A DNA stretch of 64,000 nt from Nitrosopumilus sp. (GTDB lineage: Archaea > Thermoproteota > Nitrososphaeria > Nitrososphaerales > Nitrosopumilaceae): assembly GCF_025699125.1 (NCBI RefSeq), contig NZ_JAILWC010000002.1, positions 124,001 to 188,000 on the forward strand, in the 5' to 3' direction. A program made the translations under genes and the position numbers. Under the pieces are notes generated by a model. It was not told where the DNA came from. It saw nothing but the letters and a program-made list of their open reading frames with translations, and did no database searches. Each line of letters opens with the position of its first letter. Position 1 is the stretch's first letter. This document shows positions 60,480 through 64,000 of this stretch, one piece after another.

Positions 60480-61130
60480 CTATTTTTTGCCAAACTTTCC
60501 CAATAGTGGAACAAAAACATAGTTTGATTGATTTTTAATTTCGACAATTCCTTGTGATGTCTTTTGTAACAAGATTAAAGATTGCATAGAATCACCTACG
60601 GGTGCAATAATTAATCCATTTTCTGCTAATTGATCAATTAATGGAAGCGGAATTTCAGAACATGCAGCAGTAATAATTATTCTATCATATGGAGATGCTT
60701 GAGGATAGCCAATACTTCCGTCACTTGAGATTACATTGACGTTTTTAATTCCAAGTTTGTCTAGATTTTTTCTTGCAAACTTTACTAGTTCTGGTTTAAT
60801 TTCAACAGAATAGACAGTTCCTTTCCCTACCATATATGATAAAATAGCAGTTTGCCATCCAGAACCAGTGCCTATTTCAAGAATTTTTTGTCCTTCTCTA
60901 ACATCTAACCATTCAGTCATTCTAGAAACTACTGCTGGCTGAGAAATCGTTTGGTTTTTCATTATGAGTAGTGGTTCATTGTAATACGCATAATCTAGAT
61001 CTGATTCTAGAACAAATTCATGTCTAGGAATTTTTCTAAATGCATTTTCCATATTTTTATCGTTAAGAAATCTTGAATTTTTTAAATAATTTATTAAATC
61101 ATTTAATGCGATTTGATATCTTTTTTCCAA
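60480..61130 (-). CDS. pcm: Protein-L-isoaspartate O-methyltransferase
   Basis: Repairs isoaspartate damage in aging proteins using SAM. The 216-residue protein has the SAM motif LEIGTGSGWQTAILS (~85-99), post-motif VYSVEI, and DRIIITAACSEIP near residue 155. The N-terminal MKNQTISQPAVVSRMTEWL is the family's substrate-loop. Length is normal. Monocistronic. Confidence 0.94.
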   Translation of the reverse strand: MEKRYQIALNDLINYLKNSRFLNDKNMENAFRKIPRHEFVLESDLDYAYYNEPLLIMKNQTISQPAVVSRMTEWLDVREGQKILEIGTGSGWQTAILSYMVGKGTVYSVEIKPELVKFARKNLDKLGIKNVNVISSDGSIGYPQASPYDRIIITAACSEIPLPLIDQLAENGLIIAPVGDSMQSLILLQKTSQGIVEIKNQSNYVFVPLLGKFGKK

Positions 61131-61191
61131 CTAGATTAATTTGCATTTTTAGCAATTAAAACACTCTGTAAATTCCAAATTAATTTAAAAT

Positions 61192-62061
61192 TCAGTGATT
61201 GGTTTCAGGATTTTCATGTCGTATAGAATTCATAAACTCAGGATTCTCCAACATTAATTTTATCATTTGCTGGCGTAAATCTTCATCATCCATTATTGCA
61301 TCAAGCATAGGATCCATTAGTTGGTGTGACATATGAGCCAAGTGAGTTGGGTTTTGAATCATCAGATTATGCATGTCATAGCTCATCCCAGAATTCACCC
61401 ATATCGCATGAATCACATCCATCATTCTATCTGAATTTTCAAACCCCATTGAATGAGAACTAGCATGCATTTGATAATTCGGACACCACGAACATGTACT
61501 ATGCATTCCAGAATTCATCATTTCATGATGAACTGAATCCATCCATTCTGAATGCATTTTTAGAGAATTTTCCATTTTAGGGTGATTCTTCATAGATTCA
61601 ATCATTTTTTCACGCAATTGCGGCTCACTTGTCATCGGACCCAACATATTTTTCATCAATTCAGGTTCTTCCTTCATTTGAGAAACCCAATCACTCATGG
61701 TATGCATCAGAATACTAGGATTCTTCTGCATCATCTCATGCCAATGATACATTAGCTTTTCATTTGTTACCATGTTTTGCATTAGTTGATTCATCATGTC
61801 TGGACGTTTGCTCATTATTGATGAATCATAGTTGCCATATCCTCGATCTATTAGTTTAAGGTACGTAGATGGCATAACACATGAAGGAATACCATCATTT
61901 TTTTGTATCAGAAGATATCCAGATTTGCATAAAACAGAGTCAGGATCTGCATATTTTTTCCATTGATGATGTGGCGACATGTTTTGCTGGGCAAAAGAAT
62001 TTTCAAAAATTACAGAAATGCTAAAAACAATCAAAAGAACAAAAAGAAATTTGAAATTCAA
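61192..62061 (-). CDS. Secreted Met/His-rich protein with two-Cys module
   Basis: A 289-residue exported protein: signal peptide (1-24, FAQ), a two-Cys module (C45, C61, then YLKLIDRG) of the type at the C-termini of the genes at 29072 and 36021, and a long helical region rich in Met and His with a loosely repeated pattern M-x-x-x-N-P-x-x-M (~90-185 and 225-280). A CSWC pair lies at 190-193. The composition is that of periplasmic copper-handling proteins, but no named family fits. It may buffer or deliver copper to the many cuproproteins of the cell. Monocistronic. Confidence 0.72.
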   Translation of the reverse strand: MNFKFLFVLLIVFSISVIFENSFAQQNMSPHHQWKKYADPDSVLCKSGYLLIQKNDGIPSCVMPSTYLKLIDRGYGNYDSSIMSKRPDMMNQLMQNMVTNEKLMYHWHEMMQKNPSILMHTMSDWVSQMKEEPELMKNMLGPMTSEPQLREKMIESMKNHPKMENSLKMHSEWMDSVHHEMMNSGMHSTCSWCPNYQMHASSHSMGFENSDRMMDVIHAIWVNSGMSYDMHNLMIQNPTHLAHMSHQLMDPMLDAIMDDEDLRQQMIKLMLENPEFMNSIRHENPETNH

Positions 62062-62122
62062 CAGAAAGATTTAGAGACATATTCATAAAAAGCAATCGCA
62101 TAAAATCACAAATGTTAAAAAT

Positions 62123-63514
62123 TTAACCAATTTTTCGCTCAACTAGTTTTCCATGACCAATCTTTCCAATAACCTCAAAGTTTTCTGCAATAATTTCTCC
62201 CCTAACAATTGTCTTTACAGGCCATCCTTTTAGATTTCTTCCCTCATATACAATATAATCAGAGAATCCACCAAACAAATCTGAAGTTACTTTTTTTTCT
62301 TTTTTCAAATCAATCATGGTTATGTCTGCATCAGAATTTTTCTCCAGGGTTCCTTTTTGCGGATACATTCCAAATATTTGAGCAGCGTTTTGACTAGTGA
62401 ATTTTACAAATTGTTCTAGAGTTATTTTGTTTTGATTAACTCCATCATTAAGTAATATTGGAAGAGACGTTCCAATTCCGGGAAACCCTGCAAGTGCACC
62501 CCATACATCAGTTCCACCTAGTTTTAGTTTGAGTCGATTTGCCACATGATCAGTGCCAATTGTATTTATGAAATTCTTTGACAATGCATTCCAAACCGCT
62601 TTGGAATCTTTTTCGGTTCGTATTGGAGGCATAACTTTTGCAAGATACCCATTTTGTTTTTCATAAGATAATGTAAGATAATGAGGACATGTTTCAACAT
62701 AAATTTTAGTTCCTAGTTTTCTCTCTTCTTCAATTTGTGCTAATGCTCGCTCAGATCCAATATGAACAAAGTAAATCACGCAATCATAATCTCGTCCAAA
62801 TTTTGACACAGTTTTGATTGCTTTTGCCTCATATTCAGGAGAGCGACTCTCAGACCAGGCATGCAATCCATCTTGTTTTTTCTCTTTTGCAGTTTTAATT
62901 CCACATCCACATGATTCATAATCTTCAGCATGAACTAATACGGGACAACCAAGTGATGCAGCAGTCTTTACTGTTTGTTCAACGATTTTATCTGTGACAT
63001 TTACCTCAGATTCAACTAGATGCGTAGAATCTGGCAACATATCCATGTATACATGACCAATTTCACCTCCAAGATTCATGTAAATTTTAAAAGACGTGAT
63101 TCCTTTATTTACACACAAATTCATCTCATTGATTTGTTCCTGTGTAAAAATTGAAGCATGAATTGCATAATCGACATAGTGATTTTTAGATGCAGCATCA
63201 AGCTGTGCTTGCAATGACTTGCTGAACGGATCTCCCAGTCGGAGCATTCTCATCATGGTTGTTATTCCACCTATAGCTGCTGCATGAGACTCAGTTTTTG
63301 CGGCTTCGTTAATTGGGGAGTAAACACCATAATGAACATGGGGATCAATCGGACCTGGAATTGAAATCAATCCGTTGCCATTAATTTTTTTATCACATGC
63401 AGGAGTATCATGAGTGAATCCAATAATTTTTCCTTCATCAATTACGATGTTTTTGTCAATCATTCCCTGAGGCAAAATAATGTGAGTGTCTGTAATCACA
63501 GTATCATACGTCAT
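62123..63514 (-). CDS. Dihydroorotase/hydantoinase-family amidohydrolase
   Basis: A 463-residue cyclic amidase of the dihydroorotase-allantoinase-hydantoinase group. The binuclear metal set is complete: H59 and H61 in PHVHYG, the carboxylated Lys K143 in SFKIYMNLGG, H195 in VHAEDYE, H251 in VHIGS and D322 in GTDHVAN. The length and SFKIYM are closer to hydantoinase/dihydropyrimidinase than to short PyrC. No pyr genes are adjacent, so the substrate is uncertain. Monocistronic. Confidence 0.87.
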   Translation of the reverse strand: MTYDTVITDTHIILPQGMIDKNIVIDEGKIIGFTHDTPACDKKINGNGLISIPGPIDPHVHYGVYSPINEAAKTESHAAAIGGITTMMRMLRLGDPFSKSLQAQLDAASKNHYVDYAIHASIFTQEQINEMNLCVNKGITSFKIYMNLGGEIGHVYMDMLPDSTHLVESEVNVTDKIVEQTVKTAASLGCPVLVHAEDYESCGCGIKTAKEKKQDGLHAWSESRSPEYEAKAIKTVSKFGRDYDCVIYFVHIGSERALAQIEEERKLGTKIYVETCPHYLTLSYEKQNGYLAKVMPPIRTEKDSKAVWNALSKNFINTIGTDHVANRLKLKLGGTDVWGALAGFPGIGTSLPILLNDGVNQNKITLEQFVKFTSQNAAQIFGMYPQKGTLEKNSDADITMIDLKKEKKVTSDLFGGFSDYIVYEGRNLKGWPVKTIVRGEIIAENFEVIGKIGHGKLVERKIG

Positions 63515-63590
63515 CTGAAAACATTATTCTTTGCAGTCTATTATGCGTTGAGAAAATGAATAAAAGTACAGCTCAAAGAGGTATTACGTT

Positions 63591-63665
63591 GGGCCGGTGA
63601 TTTAGGGGTATAATGCCTCGTTCGCAACGAGGATGTCGAGGGTTCGATTCTCTCCCGGTCCACCA
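63591..63665 (+). tRNA. tRNA-Ala (CGC), CCA encoded
   Basis: Acceptor GGGCCGG/CCGGTCC with the alanine G3-U70 pair, anticodon stem CCTCG/CGAGG with loop TTCGCAA (anticodon CGC), T stem GAGGG/CTCTC, discriminator A and encoded CCA. No intron. It ends 11 bases before the stop of the convergent partial gene. Confidence 0.94.
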
Positions 63666-63676
63666 TTACTTTAGAA

Positions 63677-64000
63677 TTAAATTCCTCGCGAACTAAGGTT
63701 TGTATTACCTACTAAATTAGCAGGCATTGAAATTATTGGTTTTGCAAAGATACGATAATAGAGAAATATTCCTAAGATCTCTACTTGTTCTACTAGTAAA
63801 ATAAAATACAAATGCTCTAGCCATCCTCCCGAAAACTCATTCATTATAGCATATGTAATTGAAAATGTATAATCAAATGTAGAATAAATTCGGTTATCAG
63901 AATCATAAATTATTTTAATATTTTTTAGATTATTTGGAGTTATTTGTTCAAAGTCATTTTTTAAAACAATTGCATCATAAAATAGAGCCTTGTCCTCAGA
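63677..64000 (-). CDS. C-terminal part of a hypothetical membrane protein (partial)
   Basis: An open frame of 107 codons enters from the right edge and ends in TAA at 63677-63679. It reads ALFYDAIVLKNDFEQITPNN and then a hydrophobic segment (HLYFILLVEQVEILGIFLYY) followed by a short tail. The protein start is outside the window. Likely an anchored extracytoplasmic protein; no family recognised. Confidence 0.65.
   Translation of the reverse strand, partial: SEDKALFYDAIVLKNDFEQITPNNLKNIKIIYDSDNRIYSTFDYTFSITYAIMNEFSGGWLEHLYFILLVEQVEILGIFLYYRIFAKPIISMPANLVGNTNLSSRGI

Noticed and set aside
60290-60547. 85-residue minus frame near the pcm 3' end
   Set aside because: Overlaps the pcm C-terminus in another frame and has no family pattern.

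Overview
The window reads as a chromosome segment of an AT-rich archaeon of the Thaumarchaeota (Nitrososphaerota), most like Nitrosopumilus or Nitrosarchaeum. The grounds are archaeal information genes (MCM, GINS, RfcS, Hel308, aIF5B, aIF6, L7Ae, S28e, L24e, L37e, LSm, Alba), TATA boxes about 26 bases before start codons with almost no leader, frequent TTG and GTG starts, many secreted beta-propeller and copper proteins, and C-terminal modules typical of this phylum. I see no rRNA, CRISPR array, transposase or prophage.

Layout. 1-2.3 kb: three CheY-like receivers without a kinase. 2.5-8 kb: tRNA-Asp and tRNA-Lys, argH, a MIP18/SufT-like protein and the four-gene succinate dehydrogenase operon, divergent from a PadR regulator with a perfect 16-bp palindrome. 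8.7-15 kb: isocitrate-lyase-family enzyme, Alba, HEAT protein, ferredoxin reductase, nucleotidyltransferase, IlvE and a small sugar-modification cluster. 15-22 kb: a replication operon (gins23-mcm-hel308) ending in a GlcNAc-1-phosphate-transferase-like gene, facing rfcS. 22-26.5 kb: two Zfx-like ferredoxins, aIF6, hisS, aldo/keto reductase.

26.8-45 kb is the accessory part: stress and sensor proteins, a YVTN propeller, a blue copper protein, a 40-residue His/Cys-rich peptide coupled to a cupin, a dicarboxylate symporter, small regulators with inverted-repeat operators, an acidic secreted protein built of two-cysteine repeats, a PQQ-type sugar dehydrogenase, several Cys-rich proteins under 60 residues, and two candidate structured RNAs. 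45-50.3 kb holds two large surface proteins sharing a 178-bp identical block.

50.3-64 kb returns to core genes: thioredoxin, the aIF5B-Ndk-L24e-S28e-L7Ae block, phosphoglucosamine mutase family, PurU with a creatininase-family amidase, LSm-L37e-coiled-coil-RpiA, Hsp20, Pcm, a Met/His-rich secreted protein and a hydantoinase/dihydroorotase, plus tRNA-Leu and tRNA-Ala. The most promising undescribed items are the His/Cys peptide-cupin pair (31.6-32.1 kb), the two-cysteine repeat protein (36-37.5 kb), a two-cysteine module shared by three secreted proteins, and the two RNA candidates (39.6 and 42.2 kb). Gene functions are read from motifs only; no database search was run.
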